A program made the translations under genes and the position numbers. From positions 620,001 through 684,000 of the forward strand of contig WGMG01000006.1 in assembly GCA_016125185.1 (NCBI GenBank): DNA of 64,000 nucleotides, read 5' to 3'. Below are positions 50,912 to 60,206 of the stretch, one piece after another. The notes under the pieces are model-generated. The model was given only the letters and a program-made list of their open reading frames with translations, made no database searches and was not told the origin of the DNA. The stretch is from Armatimonadota bacterium. Lineage in GTDB: Bacteria > Armatimonadota > Fimbriimonadia > Fimbriimonadales > Fimbriimonadaceae. Each line of letters begins with the position of its first letter. Position 1 is the first letter of the stretch.

Positions 50912-51736
50912 ATGCCCGTGACACAGTTTGCGTCCATCATCGATGCGGCCTGGGAAGACCGCGCCAATATTTCGGCTTCGGAGTACTCCGAAGACCTCAA
51001 GATCGCCATCGACGTCGTCTTTACCGGCCTCGACAGCGGCGAACTCCGAGTGGCCGAGAAAATCGACGGACAATGGGTCACCAACCAGTGGATCAAGAAG
51101 GCGGTCCTGCTGTCATTCCGCATCACCGGCAACGACGTGATGGAAGCCGGGTGCTTCCGCTACTTCGACAAGGTGCCGCTGAAGTTCGAGAACTATCGTT
51201 ACGATAATTTTGCCAACGGCGGCTTCCGCGTAGTTCCGCCCGCGACGGTTCGCCGAGGCGCGTACCTGGGACCTAACGTCGTGGTGATGCCGAGCTACGT
51301 GAACGTTGGCGCATACGTCGACGAAGGCACGATGGTGGACACCTGGGCGACAGTTGGCTCGTGCGCGCAGATCGGCAAGAATGTCCACCTCAGCGGCGGC
51401 GTTGGCATTGGCGGCGTGTTGGAGCCGATCCAAGGCAATCCGGTCATCATCGAAGACAACTGCTTCATTGGCGCGCGATCCGAGATCGTCGAAGGCGTGA
51501 TCGTCGAGGAGAACTCGGTGATTTCGATGGGCGTTTTCATTGGCCAAAGCACTAAGATTTACGACCGCGAGACGGGTGAGATCATGTACGGCCGTGTTCC
51601 TGCGGGTTCGGTGGTCGTGCCCGGCAACCTGCCGAGCAAGGACGGAAGCCACAGCCTTTACTGCGCGGTCATCGTCAAAAAGGTCGATGCCCAAACCCGC
51701 TCGAAGACGAGCCTGAACGAACTTCTGCGGGACTAA
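50912..51736 (+). CDS. dapD: Tetrahydrodipicolinate N-succinyltransferase
   Basis: 274 residues, full length. Left-handed beta-helix repeats ([23 protein letters not shown]) and the catalytic Asp region D-E-G-T-M-V-D-T-W; ends E-L-L-R-D. Fourth step of the succinylase branch of lysine/DAP synthesis. Five bases before dapE, clearly one operon. Confidence 0.95.
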   Translation: MPVTQFASIIDAAWEDRANISASEYSEDLKIAIDVVFTGLDSGELRVAEKIDGQWVTNQWIKKAVLLSFRITGNDVMEAGCFRYFDKVPLKFENYRYDNFANGGFRVVPPATVRRGAYLGPNVVVMPSYVNVGAYVDEGTMVDTWATVGSCAQIGKNVHLSGGVGIGGVLEPIQGNPVIIEDNCFIGARSEIVEGVIVEENSVISMGVFIGQSTKIYDRETGEIMYGRVPAGSVVVPGNLPSKDGSHSLYCAVIVKKVDAQTRSKTSLNELLRD

Positions 51737-51741
51737 GCCGA

Positions 51742-52875
51742 ATGCCGACGGTTGTCGAAATCGCTACCGAACTGATTCGACGGCCCTCGGTCACGCCCGA
51801 CGATGCGGGTTGCACCGACTACTTGGCGGCACTGTTCGCCGATGCAGGCTTTACCGTCCGGCACCTAGACTTCAACGACGTCAAGAACCTCTGGGTGACG
51901 CACGGAACGGCTGAGCCGCTAATCGTCTTCGATGGACACTGCGACGTGGTTCCGCCCGGGCCCCGAGAGGCTTGGAATACCGATCCATTTACGCCGACGA
52001 CCGTTGACGGCACGATTTACGGGCGCGGCGCATCGGACATGAAGGGCCCTCTGGCCGCGATGGTGGCGGCGCTGCTGGATTATGTGAAGGCCAATCCCAA
52101 CCACCCCGGCACGCTTGGCATGCTGGTGACGAGCGATGAGGAGGGCTATGCGGTCGATGGCACCGGACGGGCTCTCAAGACGCTGGTCGAAGAAGGGGTG
52201 AAGATTGATTTTGCGATCGTGGGCGAGCCGACGAGCGAGGACTCGTTTGGCGACATGATCAAGGTCGGACGGCGCGGTTCCGTCAGCGCGAAAATGGTGG
52301 TCCGGGGCAAGCAGGGCCACGTCGCCTACCCGCATCTAGCGCTGAATCCCATCCACACGCTTTCTCCATTCCTCACCGAACTACTGGCGTTCAAGTGGGA
52401 TATGGGCAACGAGAACTTTCCGCCCACCACACTCCAAGTAACAAATATCCATGCTGGGACCGGGGCGGTGAACGTCATTCCCGGCAGTGTCGAACTAGAT
52501 TTCAACCTGCGCTACAACACTCTCCTGACCGCACCGATCATCCAGGATCGGATCACCAAGATGGCGCATGCATTCGGCCTAGACTGCACCTTCGAATGGA
52601 ATGCGTCGGCGATGCCATTCGTAACGCGCGACCGACGACTGATCGGGGCGATCGCGACGGCAATCATCAAAGAGACCAAGCAGACGCCGCGCGAAGGCAC
52701 GGGCGGGGGAACCTCCGACGCGCGGTTCTTTGCCGTGCACAAGATTCCGGTGGTTGAGTTTGGCCCCAGCAACGCCACGATCCATGCGGCTAACGAGTGC
52801 GTAGCGATTGGGGACCTAGAGGCGTGCGTTCGGGTCTACAAGGACGCACTTGCGAACCTCTTGTCGGGCGAGTAA
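51742..52875 (+). CDS. dapE: Succinyl-diaminopimelate desuccinylase
   Basis: 377 residues. M20 metallopeptidase: D-G-H-C-D-V-V-P-P-G, Y-G-R-G-A-S-D-M-K-G (bridging Asp), T-S-D-E-E-G (catalytic Glu), G-E-P-T, and the lid V-N-V-I-P. Follows dapD, so the succinylase pathway is used. Confidence 0.95.
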   Translation: MPTVVEIATELIRRPSVTPDDAGCTDYLAALFADAGFTVRHLDFNDVKNLWVTHGTAEPLIVFDGHCDVVPPGPREAWNTDPFTPTTVDGTIYGRGASDMKGPLAAMVAALLDYVKANPNHPGTLGMLVTSDEEGYAVDGTGRALKTLVEEGVKIDFAIVGEPTSEDSFGDMIKVGRRGSVSAKMVVRGKQGHVAYPHLALNPIHTLSPFLTELLAFKWDMGNENFPPTTLQVTNIHAGTGAVNVIPGSVELDFNLRYNTLLTAPIIQDRITKMAHAFGLDCTFEWNASAMPFVTRDRRLIGAIATAIIKETKQTPREGTGGGTSDARFFAVHKIPVVEFGPSNATIHAANECVAIGDLEACVRVYKDALANLLSGE

Positions 52876-52907
52876 ACCTTTCGGGCCGACGTTCGTTATC
52901 GCCTACC

Positions 52908-53825
52908 ATGAATGGGTTGGGACGAGCGGGAACAGTTTCGATGGTGACGATTTTGGCGGCGGCCAGCCAAGCCAATCTTCTTCTGTCCGCGTTACCCAAA
53001 ACGAATGTGGCGCTGGTCGATCAGTCGAGCCTGATCGTCTGGGATCCGGCGACGAAGACCGAGCACCTGGTTCAAACCTCGACCTTTTTGTCCAAGGCCA
53101 ACCGCTTCGACATCATCGTGCCGACGCCGACGATGCCGAAGGTTGAAACCGTCGGACCAACCGTCTTCGATCGCCTGATGAATGTGCTCCATCCGGCTAC
53201 AGATTTGGTCGATTTTGGCGGTCAACAAACGCCAACGCAACCGGCCAAAGCGCCCTCGGTGGGATACCTAAAGACGACCAGCCTAAAGGCGTCGGACGTG
53301 GTGGCGCTGTACGAGTGGATGGATAAGAACGGCTACAAGCCGAGCATGGACCAGCGAAAGTGGCTGGAAAAGTATGTGGTGAAGGGGTGGTATCTGACCA
53401 TGCTCCAGGTTCAGACCAACGAAGAATCCTTCCGAACCTTGCCGATTCGACTGTCGTTTAAGACGAACGCACCGGTTGCACCCACTTCAACGCCGGACCA
53501 CACATGGCTGGCCGGGGTTCGACGACAGACCTTTCTGCTTTCGCCCGAGAGCCGAGACGGCTACTACTCGCTAAAGAAGTCGTGGAGCGCCGAACCCGAA
53601 AGCCACGCCTACGTGACAACGACAATAACCGAAAGGCTAATGAAAGATCTGAAGCTGGCCTCGAACGACCTACCTGGAAAGGCGTGGGTGAATCGGTTTG
53701 TCGAAATGGGCAAAGAGTCAACAAGCCCAGATGACTTGGTCTTCCTACCGAAAACAGCCGTGAAGAAGCAGACTAAAGCGCGGAAACCGACGGAGAAGCC
53801 AACGGGTTCACGTTCGGGATATTGA
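52908..53825 (+). CDS. Exported DUF2330-like protein
   Basis: 305 residues from ATG 52908 (52941 also possible); the longer frame begins within dapE. Signal-like start. D-Q-S-S-L-I-V-W-D-P-A-T-K-T-E-H-L-V-Q and D-I-I-V-P-T-P-T-M-P-K-V-E match DUF2330, a family of unknown role. Lys/Thr-rich tail. Overlaps the following minus gene by 53 bases. Confidence 0.75.
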   Translation: MNGLGRAGTVSMVTILAAASQANLLLSALPKTNVALVDQSSLIVWDPATKTEHLVQTSTFLSKANRFDIIVPTPTMPKVETVGPTVFDRLMNVLHPATDLVDFGGQQTPTQPAKAPSVGYLKTTSLKASDVVALYEWMDKNGYKPSMDQRKWLEKYVVKGWYLTMLQVQTNEESFRTLPIRLSFKTNAPVAPTSTPDHTWLAGVRRQTFLLSPESRDGYYSLKKSWSAEPESHAYVTTTITERLMKDLKLASNDLPGKAWVNRFVEMGKESTSPDDLVFLPKTAVKKQTKARKPTEKPTGSRSGY

Positions 53826-54237
53826 TCTGCGGCGTGTACGTCGGCGCTAAATAGCTTCGGGGTTGATTATAGTTCTGCCTAGGCGGCTGAGCTGGTCGGT
53901 AAACCGGAGGCGTATACGTCGGTTGCTGGTAAGCGGGCGGCGTATACGTCGGCGCAGTGTAGTTTTGCGGGGCTGCAGCTTGGGCCGATGGCTGAGGCGG
54001 AACCAGGTTGGTTCCATTGATTTCGTCAAGCTCCTTCTGCATCGGCTCGGCGTACTTTTCGGCCATCTTGCGAGTGGAATCTTCTTGCTGCTTCTTACCG
54101 CCGCCGATCATGTACACGCAGAAGTAGGCAAGCGCAATGAGACCTACCACAAGGAGGGAATAAAGCACGACTTCGAAGATTAGTCGTGTTTTGTCCGCCT
54201 TCGTTGGTATTGCCGCTGTATAGGAGCCCGTCGTCAT
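53773..54237 (-). CDS. Membrane-anchored Pro/Tyr/Gln-rich protein
   Basis: 154 residues. One membrane helix (about 21-45), a short coiled stretch, then T-Y-T-P-P-x-Y-Q/R repeats (about 92-145) rich in Pro, Gln, Tyr and Asn. Probably an elongated exported tail. The 53-base overlap with the DUF2330 gene includes the last part of this tail, so the C-terminus may be over-extended. No family known. Confidence 0.65.
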   Translation of the reverse strand: MTTGSYTAAIPTKADKTRLIFEVVLYSLLVVGLIALAYFCVYMIGGGKKQQEDSTRKMAEKYAEPMQKELDEINGTNLVPPQPSAQAAAPQNYTAPTYTPPAYQQPTYTPPVYRPAQPPRQNYNQPRSYLAPTYTPQINIPNVNPLASPSVSAL

Positions 54238-54453
54238 CTCTTACCCGTCCCTGACGTTACCGCCATCCCTTCGTATTTTTGGCAGGTCTTAGGCAATATT
54301 TTACGGCTTTACACGGCGAGGTATGTAAAAGAATGACTAAATTCACGCAAATTCCTAGACGAAATGACATAATGAACCTGGTTATCTATGACGACTGCGG
54401 CTTAAAAAGCCTGAACGACCTAGCCGTTCGGGCATCAGAAGAAATATCGTTTT

Positions 54454-54852
54454 GTGCGCGTTCCCGCGCCTGTCTTCTGTTACAAGCCAACTCCCTTGAA
54501 AGAAAAACTGAATCAACCGTTTCGTTGTCGCAACTGTGGACAAATGGTCTTTCCCGAAAATGCCGGAAGTCGGCATCGGAACCATTGCCCCCTATGTCTT
54601 TGTAGCCGTCACCTAGATTCGTCGCCCGGCGACCGAGAGGAAAGCTGTGGCTCGGTCATGGAGCCGATCGCCGTTTGGGTCCGAAAGGGCGGCGAGTGGG
54701 CTTTGATCCACCGATGCCGCGGGTGTGGGGCGATCCGCTCGAACCGAATCGCCGCCGACGATAACCCGGCGTTGCTGATTTCTATTGCCGCAAAGGCGCT
54801 TGCCAACCCTCCGTTTCCGCTGGACCGAACATTATGCGTGGAGAGCGAATGA
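54454..54852 (+). CDS. RNHCP domain protein
   Basis: Up to 132 residues. Zinc-binding: F-R-C-R-N-C-G, S-R-H-R-N-H-C-P-L-C-L-C-S-R-H (the RNHCP motif), then D-R-E-E-S-C-G and H-R-C-R-G-C-G. The family is small and of unknown role. GTG at 54454 is one start; TTG at 54496 just before the first zinc motif fits too. The 216 bases before it show no gene. Confidence 0.8.
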   Translation: MRVPAPVFCYKPTPLKEKLNQPFRCRNCGQMVFPENAGSRHRNHCPLCLCSRHLDSSPGDREESCGSVMEPIAVWVRKGGEWALIHRCRGCGAIRSNRIAADDNPALLISIAAKALANPPFPLDRTLCVESE

Positions 54853-54892
54853 ATGTGGAAACTAATCGGTAGAATAGATTGGAGCGAGCCAA

Positions 54893-55471
54893 ATGCCGAA
54901 AAGAGTTGAAACCGTAGTTCTGCACGACAGCACGATGCCCCAAATTCCCGGTGTGGAGAAGGGCGGCGGATGGCTGGTCACCAACATCGAAACTCTTGTC
55001 AGCCAAGCTCGAGCCAATTCGCTCTGGCCCGTCACCTTCGGCCTCGCCTGCTGTGCTATCGAAATGATGAGTGCGGCCGACCCGCGATTCGACATTGCCC
55101 GATTCGGTTCGGAAGCCTTCCGCGCGACTCCACGACAAGCCGACGTGATGATCATCGCCGGACGGGTCAGCAAGAAGATGGCGCCGGTCCTTCGACAGAT
55201 TTACGATCAAATGCCGGAACCCAAGTGGGTCATCTCGATGGGCGCTTGTGCCTCCTCGGGCGGTGTCTATAACAACTATGCGATCGTGCAGGGCGCGGAT
55301 CAGGTGGTGCCAGTTGACGTCTACGTTCCTGGATGTCCGCCATCGCCAGATGCCCTCATCTACGGCATCATGAAGCTTCAAGAGAAGATCAAGCGAGGCC
55401 GAGCCAAGACTTTCAGCGATCTGAAGCTCGTCGAACTTGAAGCACGAACCACCCAAGAGGTGACCGCCTAA
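54893..55471 (+). CDS. nuoB: NADH-quinone oxidoreductase subunit B
   Basis: 192 residues. N2 cluster Cys in [19 protein letters not shown] and V-P-G-C-P-P. TAGAAT at 54870-54875 and GGAG lie upstream. Stop overlaps the nuoI start (TAATG). No other nuo gene is in the window. Confidence 0.95.
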   Translation: MPKRVETVVLHDSTMPQIPGVEKGGGWLVTNIETLVSQARANSLWPVTFGLACCAIEMMSAADPRFDIARFGSEAFRATPRQADVMIIAGRVSKKMAPVLRQIYDQMPEPKWVISMGACASSGGVYNNYAIVQGADQVVPVDVYVPGCPPSPDALIYGIMKLQEKIKRGRAKTFSDLKLVELEARTTQEVTA

Positions 55472-55917
55472 TGTCCCTAATCGAGAAGGTCGTCAAACCG
55501 CTCGTCGACGGAATGGGCATTACCGGCAAACGGCTGGGCCACGAGAAAGAGACCGTCATGTATCCCGAAGAGAAGCGGGAGCAGTTCGAGCGGACTCGCT
55601 GGCGACATGTTTTGACCCGATACGACAGCGGCCTGGAGCGGTGCATCGGATGTTCCTTGTGTGCAGGTGCCTGCCCCGCCAAGTGCATCAATGTCGTCGC
55701 AGCCGAGAACACCGACGAAGAGCGATACAGCCCGGGCGAGCGGTATGCCGCCCGCTACGAGATCAACATGCTCCGGTGCATCTTCTGCGGCTATTGCCAG
55801 GATGCTTGCCCGACCGGCGCAATCGTCCTAAGAAAGGATTTTGAACTCGCCAACTATGACCGCGAGAACTTCATTTTCACCAAAGAAATGCTTCTTGAGC
55901 CCATCAAAGAAGCGTAA
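55471..55917 (+). CDS. nuoI: NADH-quinone oxidoreductase subunit I
   Basis: 148 residues with two 4Fe-4S motifs: C-I-G-C-S-L-C-A-G-A-C-P and C-I-F-C-G-Y-C-Q-D-A-C-P. Passes electrons to NuoB. Starts on the last base of nuoB's stop. Followed after 50 bases by the flagellar operon. Confidence 0.95.
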   Translation: MSLIEKVVKPLVDGMGITGKRLGHEKETVMYPEEKREQFERTRWRHVLTRYDSGLERCIGCSLCAGACPAKCINVVAAENTDEERYSPGERYAARYEINMLRCIFCGYCQDACPTGAIVLRKDFELANYDRENFIFTKEMLLEPIKEA

Positions 55918-55968
55918 ACCCTAGAGTTCCGCCGCGCGATCTTCCGAGAATTATTCTCAGGGAAAGAT

Positions 55969-56589
55969 ATGTCTGAAGCCAAGGAAGATGCCGCGCCAAA
56001 AAAAAAGGGAGGGAAGATGCCCATTATCCTGGCGCTCGTCCTCATGCTTGGGGGCGGCGGATTCTTCATGATGAAGAAAGGCGGCAAGCACGAAAAGCCG
56101 AAAATTACGCTCGCCAAAGAAGAGATTCTGCTCGACGATGAATTCATCGTCAACATGGCCGACAACCGAACGTATGTACGCGCCAAGATCGGCCTAAAAG
56201 CCAAAGACGGATTCAAGGCCGAGGAAATCGTCAGCCACAGCGCCGAAGTTTCCGACGCGATCAACTCGATCCTGCGAACGACTAAGCCCGAACAAATCGT
56301 CACTGAAGAGCAAATTCACACGCTCAAGGTTCGAATCGCGACGGCGCTCAACAAGATATTCAAGGCGAGCGAGGAAGACGCGACCGACGAAGAATCCGAT
56401 TCGAAGGACGACAAGAAAAAGAAGAAATCGTCCGACGACGAGCAGACGGACGACAAGTCCTCGAAGTCGAAGAAGGATTCCAAAGACGAGGAAGACACCA
56501 GTTCCGATCCTGAAGAACTTCCCGACGGATGGGATTCGGCCAAGGGGCCAATTCTCAAGGTCTTCTTCAAAGCGCTGGCCACGCAGTAA
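55969..56589 (+). CDS. fliL: Flagellar basal body-associated protein FliL with an acidic/lysine-rich insert
   Basis: 206 residues. One membrane helix (about 18-36), then the FliL domain. F-I-V-N-M-A-D-N-R-T-Y-V-R-A is near the family start; the ending F-F-K-A-L-A-T-Q follows an unusual segment at 134-182 of Lys, Asp, Ser and Glu, longer than usual for FliL. It modulates the stator at the motor. Followed by a hairpin, then fliM. Confidence 0.88.
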   Translation: MSEAKEDAAPKKKGGKMPIILALVLMLGGGGFFMMKKGGKHEKPKITLAKEEILLDDEFIVNMADNRTYVRAKIGLKAKDGFKAEEIVSHSAEVSDAINSILRTTKPEQIVTEEQIHTLKVRIATALNKIFKASEEDATDEESDSKDDKKKKKSSDDEQTDDKSSKSKKDSKDEEDTSSDPEELPDGWDSAKGPILKVFFKALATQ

Positions 56590-56593
56590 GGCT

Positions 56594-56626
56594 CGAAAAA
56601 CCTGGAGAAATACTTCAGGTTTTTCG
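56594..56626 (+). terminator. Hairpin between fliL and fliM
   Basis: CGAAAAACCTG (56594-56604) and CAGGTTTTTCG (56616-56626), perfect 11-base arms, 11-base loop. It could end transcription after fliL in part, giving less of the export genes. Confidence 0.75.
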
Positions 56627-56694
56627 CATTTCTCCCTTAAGAACCTGCTAATTTTGCCGATTTGACACTTGGAAGTTCCAAAAGGAAATCGAAG

Positions 56695-57729
56695 TTGTCA
56701 GATATTCTCTCTCAAAACGAAATCGAGCAGTTGCTGAGTACGCTCAGCAGCGAGGTCGGCTCGAACCCGATTCCGGGTGCGAATCCTCCTCCTGGGATGC
56801 CGGCCAAAAAGTCCTCGGACAACCACGGCTCTCACCGGGTGATGCGGTCGTCTTCGGTCGCCTATGAACTTTACGATTTCCGCCGCCCGGACAAGCTGAG
56901 CAAGGATCAGCTTCGTACGCTCGGCATGCTCCACGACACCTTTGCGCGAGCCGCGGGCTCTTCGATTTCCGCCCAGACTCGTTCGTCGATCAACGTCGAG
57001 ATGATCTCGATGGAGCAGATTCCTTACGACGAATACCTGCGATCAATCAGCTCTTCGGTCTTTGGCATCGTTTCGCTCCCTCCGCTCTCTGGCCAAATCG
57101 TGGTCGAGATGGAAACCACGCTCATCTTCGCCCTCGTCGATAAGATGCTCGGCGGCCCCGGACGACCGATCGAGCGCAACATGCTCACCGAGATCGAAAA
57201 GCCGTTGGTGAAGTCGATCATGGAGCGAATGCTCGGCGCACTGAAGCAGGCATGGGAAGCGGTGGTGGTCGTCGCCCCGTGCGTGGACGGCTTGGAAACC
57301 AGCAGTCAGTTTGTTAGCGTCGCGCCGCCCAACGACATCGTCCTCGTCATCCTCTTCGAAGTCAAAATCGGCGAAGTCCGCACGGCCATGAGCCTGTGTA
57401 TTCCTTACCTTGTTCTCAAGCCGATCACCATCAAGCTGAGCGCGCAGAAGTGGTTTGCAAGCTCCAGCCGACGCCAGAGCCCGCAGACGCGACGCCTGAT
57501 GAGCAGCCAGGTGGCTAGCTCGCAGGTCGATCTTTCCGTCTTGCTCGGCAAATCGAAGATGGCGTTCGAAGACTTCTACCAAATCAAGGTCGGCGATGTC
57601 ATCAAGCTCGACCAAGACACTCAAAAAGACCTGACGCTCCTGATCGGGAATGTGGCCAAGTACAAGGGCCGCCCGATGATGAACGGCAGAAAATACGTTT
57701 TTTCCATTACGGAACCAATCCAGCAATAA
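56695..57729 (+). CDS. fliM: Flagellar motor switch protein FliM
   Basis: 344 residues from TTG at 56695 (S-D-I-L-S-Q-N-E-I-E-Q-L-L at the start, the CheY-binding region) with AAGGAAA 9-15 bases upstream; an in-frame start at 56662 is less likely. Middle CheC-like domain and C-terminal SpoA domain. Torque switch ring of the motor. Confidence 0.93.
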   Translation: MSDILSQNEIEQLLSTLSSEVGSNPIPGANPPPGMPAKKSSDNHGSHRVMRSSSVAYELYDFRRPDKLSKDQLRTLGMLHDTFARAAGSSISAQTRSSINVEMISMEQIPYDEYLRSISSSVFGIVSLPPLSGQIVVEMETTLIFALVDKMLGGPGRPIERNMLTEIEKPLVKSIMERMLGALKQAWEAVVVVAPCVDGLETSSQFVSVAPPNDIVLVILFEVKIGEVRTAMSLCIPYLVLKPITIKLSAQKWFASSSRRQSPQTRRLMSSQVASSQVDLSVLLGKSKMAFEDFYQIKVGDVIKLDQDTQKDLTLLIGNVAKYKGRPMMNGRKYVFSITEPIQQ

Positions 57730-57738
57730 GGCCAATCC

Positions 57739-58647
57739 ATGAACCAAATGCAACTCCTACAACAGATTAGCGACGTCCTACCAAGCGTATGGGCGACCGT
57801 TAGCGAAATGGTCACGAACTCGTCGCCGGCCCCGGCTAAGTTCGAGTCGCCGATCGCCATGCGGGCGACGCCGCAAGACCTGTCCGCCGAACTCGGCGGC
57901 AATATGCTGATCATCCAATTCGCGATGGCTGCCCAGCCGGACGCGATGCAGTTGATCATCATCCGCACCGAAACGGTTCTGGAAGTCGCCCGAATCATCA
58001 CCGGCATGAGCTGGGATGAGGTGGACGACAACGTTCAGGCTGAGATTCGCCCGTTCGCCGAAGCGATCATTCAGGGTATCTGCCTGGGTCTCGGCAATGT
58101 GCTGTTGGAAACCGTCGTTGCGACGGGCATGAGCATTCGATACCAAGACCTCCAGCTTCCCGAAAACCTGAGCACCTCGCCTTCGCTGGTGCGAACCCAG
58201 GTCGCGATGTCGATGGAAGATCTTTCCGGCGTCGTGCTGTGGCTGATGGACGATGAAACCGCGATGTACGTGACCGGTCAGGACAACGACGACGATCAGG
58301 TTTCTGCGCCGAGCATTCCGGCTATGACGGCCGCCGACGGCATGATGATGGCGGGCAACAACAACTCGGGACGACCCGAGTTCGATTCGAGCATGGAAGT
58401 CCTGCTCGACGTTCCCCTCGAGATTTCGGTCGAACTGGGCCGAGTGAAGATGATGGTTCGCGAAGTCCTCGACCTAGGAACCGGTTCGATCATCGAAGTG
58501 GACAAGGCCGCCGGTGAGCCGGTGGACGTGATGGTGAACGGCCGACTGGTCGCCAAGGGCGAAGTCGTGGTCATCGAAGACAACTTCGGTGTCCGTATCA
58601 CCGAAATCCTCAACCCGGCCGAACGATTCCGACTGGATGCCGCCTAA
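57739..58647 (+). CDS. fliY: Flagellar motor switch protein FliN/FliY
   Basis: 302 residues, longer than FliN (about 130). N-terminal half is CheC-like; the C-terminal SpoA domain (D-V-P-L-E-I-S-V-E-L-G-R through L-V-A-K-G-E-V-V-V-I-E-D-N-F-G-V-R-I-T) is FliN. This two-part form is FliY-like. CheC active-site pattern is not clear. Confidence 0.88.
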   Translation: MNQMQLLQQISDVLPSVWATVSEMVTNSSPAPAKFESPIAMRATPQDLSAELGGNMLIIQFAMAAQPDAMQLIIIRTETVLEVARIITGMSWDEVDDNVQAEIRPFAEAIIQGICLGLGNVLLETVVATGMSIRYQDLQLPENLSTSPSLVRTQVAMSMEDLSGVVLWLMDDETAMYVTGQDNDDDQVSAPSIPAMTAADGMMMAGNNNSGRPEFDSSMEVLLDVPLEISVELGRVKMMVREVLDLGTGSIIEVDKAAGEPVDVMVNGRLVAKGEVVVIEDNFGVRITEILNPAERFRLDAA

Positions 58648-58648
58648 G

Positions 58649-59191
58649 ATGCAACGATTTCTCGCCCTGAGCTTTGCCGCCCTCACCGCCTCGGTCGCAT
58701 TTGCCGAGGATGGGATGCTGGGCACAAAGAGTGACTCCATCTCGGCCCTTCAGGGACCGACGAGCAGCGGAGGAAGCCTTTTGCAGATGATCATTGCCGT
58801 GATCGTCGTATTCGGCCTCATGAAGTTCCTCCTGCCCAAGATGATGGCGAAGTTCGGCGGCAAGCTGACGACGGGCGTGGGAAGTGGAATCAAGATAGAG
58901 GAATCCGCTTCGTTCCCGGGTGGAACGCTTTACCTGGTCAACGTCAAGGACCGATCGCTGTTGTTGGGAGTGACTCCGACCTCGATCAATACGCTGGCCG
59001 ACCTCGGTGCCGTCGTCAAGAACGATCCCGGCCCCACCTTTATGGAATTTCTCGATTCGACGGATGGATCGAAGGCAGTCGTCACGGAAGCGCCCGCCGC
59101 TGAACCGCAAGAGGAGATCGCGATGGCGGTCGTCGGAACCGACGATGAAGCCAAAATCGCCCTCGAACGGCTTCAAAAGTTAATGAGTTAA
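58649..59191 (+). CDS. fliO: Flagellar biosynthesis protein FliO
   Basis: 180 residues from the ATG at 58649, one base after the fliY stop. Signal-like start, one membrane helix (about 50-70) and the FliO beta domain (S-L-L-L-G-V-T-P). Helps FliP assembly. Position before fliP confirms it. Confidence 0.83.
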   Translation: MQRFLALSFAALTASVAFAEDGMLGTKSDSISALQGPTSSGGSLLQMIIAVIVVFGLMKFLLPKMMAKFGGKLTTGVGSGIKIEESASFPGGTLYLVNVKDRSLLLGVTPTSINTLADLGAVVKNDPGPTFMEFLDSTDGSKAVVTEAPAAEPQEEIAMAVVGTDDEAKIALERLQKLMS

Positions 59192-59195
59192 TTGA

Positions 59196-59930
59196 ATGAA
59201 AAAGCTCTTTTGGATTCTCGTGTTGCTCGGTCTGATCCAAGTCGCTTCGGCGCAGGCAGGGCTCCCCAAAATCAGTATCGGAATGGACCAAGCTCACACT
59301 CAGGGTGACGTTTCCACTTCGTTGCAGATTATGGCGATGCTGACCGTGCTCAGCTTGGCCCCCGCGCTCATGATCCTCACGACGGCGTTCACCCGCATCG
59401 TGATCATCCTCAGTTTTGTTCGCACCGCTATCGGCACGCAGTCGATTCCGCCGAACCAAGTCATCATCGGCCTGTCGCTGTTCCTCACCTTCTTCGTGAT
59501 GGGACCGACGTGGACCAAGGTGAACGACCAAGCGCTTCAGCCTTACTTCGCCCATAAGATCGACCAGAAGGTCGCGATCGATCGAGCCAGCGTTCCGGTC
59601 CGAAACTTCATGCTGAAGAACACCTACGAAAAGGACCTGCGACTCTTCCTCGATATCCGCAAAGAAGCGCCCAAGAGCAAGGAAGACGTATCTCTCACGA
59701 CGCTGATTCCGGCGTTCGTGGTGAGCGAACTCAAAACCGCGTTCGTCGTCGGCTTCTACATCTTCATTCCGTTCCTTATCATCGACCTCATTGTGGCGAG
59801 CGGCCTGATGAGTATGGGCATGATGATGCTTCCACCATCGATGGTGTCGCTCCCTGCGAAACTTCTCGTCTTCATTCTCGCCGACGGGTGGGGAACCCTT
59901 GTCTCGGCCATCTTGGCAGGATACAGATAA
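59196..59930 (+). CDS. fliP: Flagellar export gate protein FliP
   Basis: 244 residues with a cleavable signal, four membrane helices, and family patterns F-T-R-I-V-I-I-L-S-F-V-R and P-P-N-Q-V. Core of the type III export gate with FliQ and FliR. Confidence 0.95.
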   Translation: MKKLFWILVLLGLIQVASAQAGLPKISIGMDQAHTQGDVSTSLQIMAMLTVLSLAPALMILTTAFTRIVIILSFVRTAIGTQSIPPNQVIIGLSLFLTFFVMGPTWTKVNDQALQPYFAHKIDQKVAIDRASVPVRNFMLKNTYEKDLRLFLDIRKEAPKSKEDVSLTTLIPAFVVSELKTAFVVGFYIFIPFLIIDLIVASGLMSMGMMMLPPSMVSLPAKLLVFILADGWGTLVSAILAGYR

Positions 59931-60203
59931 ATGAACCAAGCTCTCGCTCTCGATACCGCCCGCCTCGGCATGCAGACCGCCCTCATGGTCTCATTGCCGA
60001 TTCTGGGCACCAGCCTCCTGATCGGCCTGTTGGTCAGCCTCTTTCAGGCCGTCACCCAGGTTCAGGAAGCGACCCTGACGTTCGTGCCGAAGCTCATCGG
60101 CGTCGGCATCGCCACCGCCCTCCTGGGGAACTGGATGCTGATCACGATGATCCAGTTCGTTCATCTGTGCTTCCAGCGCGCCGCCGGTTTGGGTCTGCAG
60201 TAA
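59931..60203 (+). CDS. fliQ: Flagellar export gate protein FliQ
   Basis: 90 residues, two membrane helices, with L-L-I-G-L-L-V-S-L-F-Q-A-V-T-Q-V-Q-E-A-T-L-T family core. Starts on the base after the fliP stop. Confidence 0.95.
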   Translation: MNQALALDTARLGMQTALMVSLPILGTSLLIGLLVSLFQAVTQVQEATLTFVPKLIGVGIATALLGNWMLITMIQFVHLCFQRAAGLGLQ

Positions 60204-60206
60204 ACG

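Noticed and set aside
54279-54605. 108-codon plus-strand frame before the RNHCP gene
   Set aside because: It overlaps the RNHCP motif in another frame and shows no features of its own.
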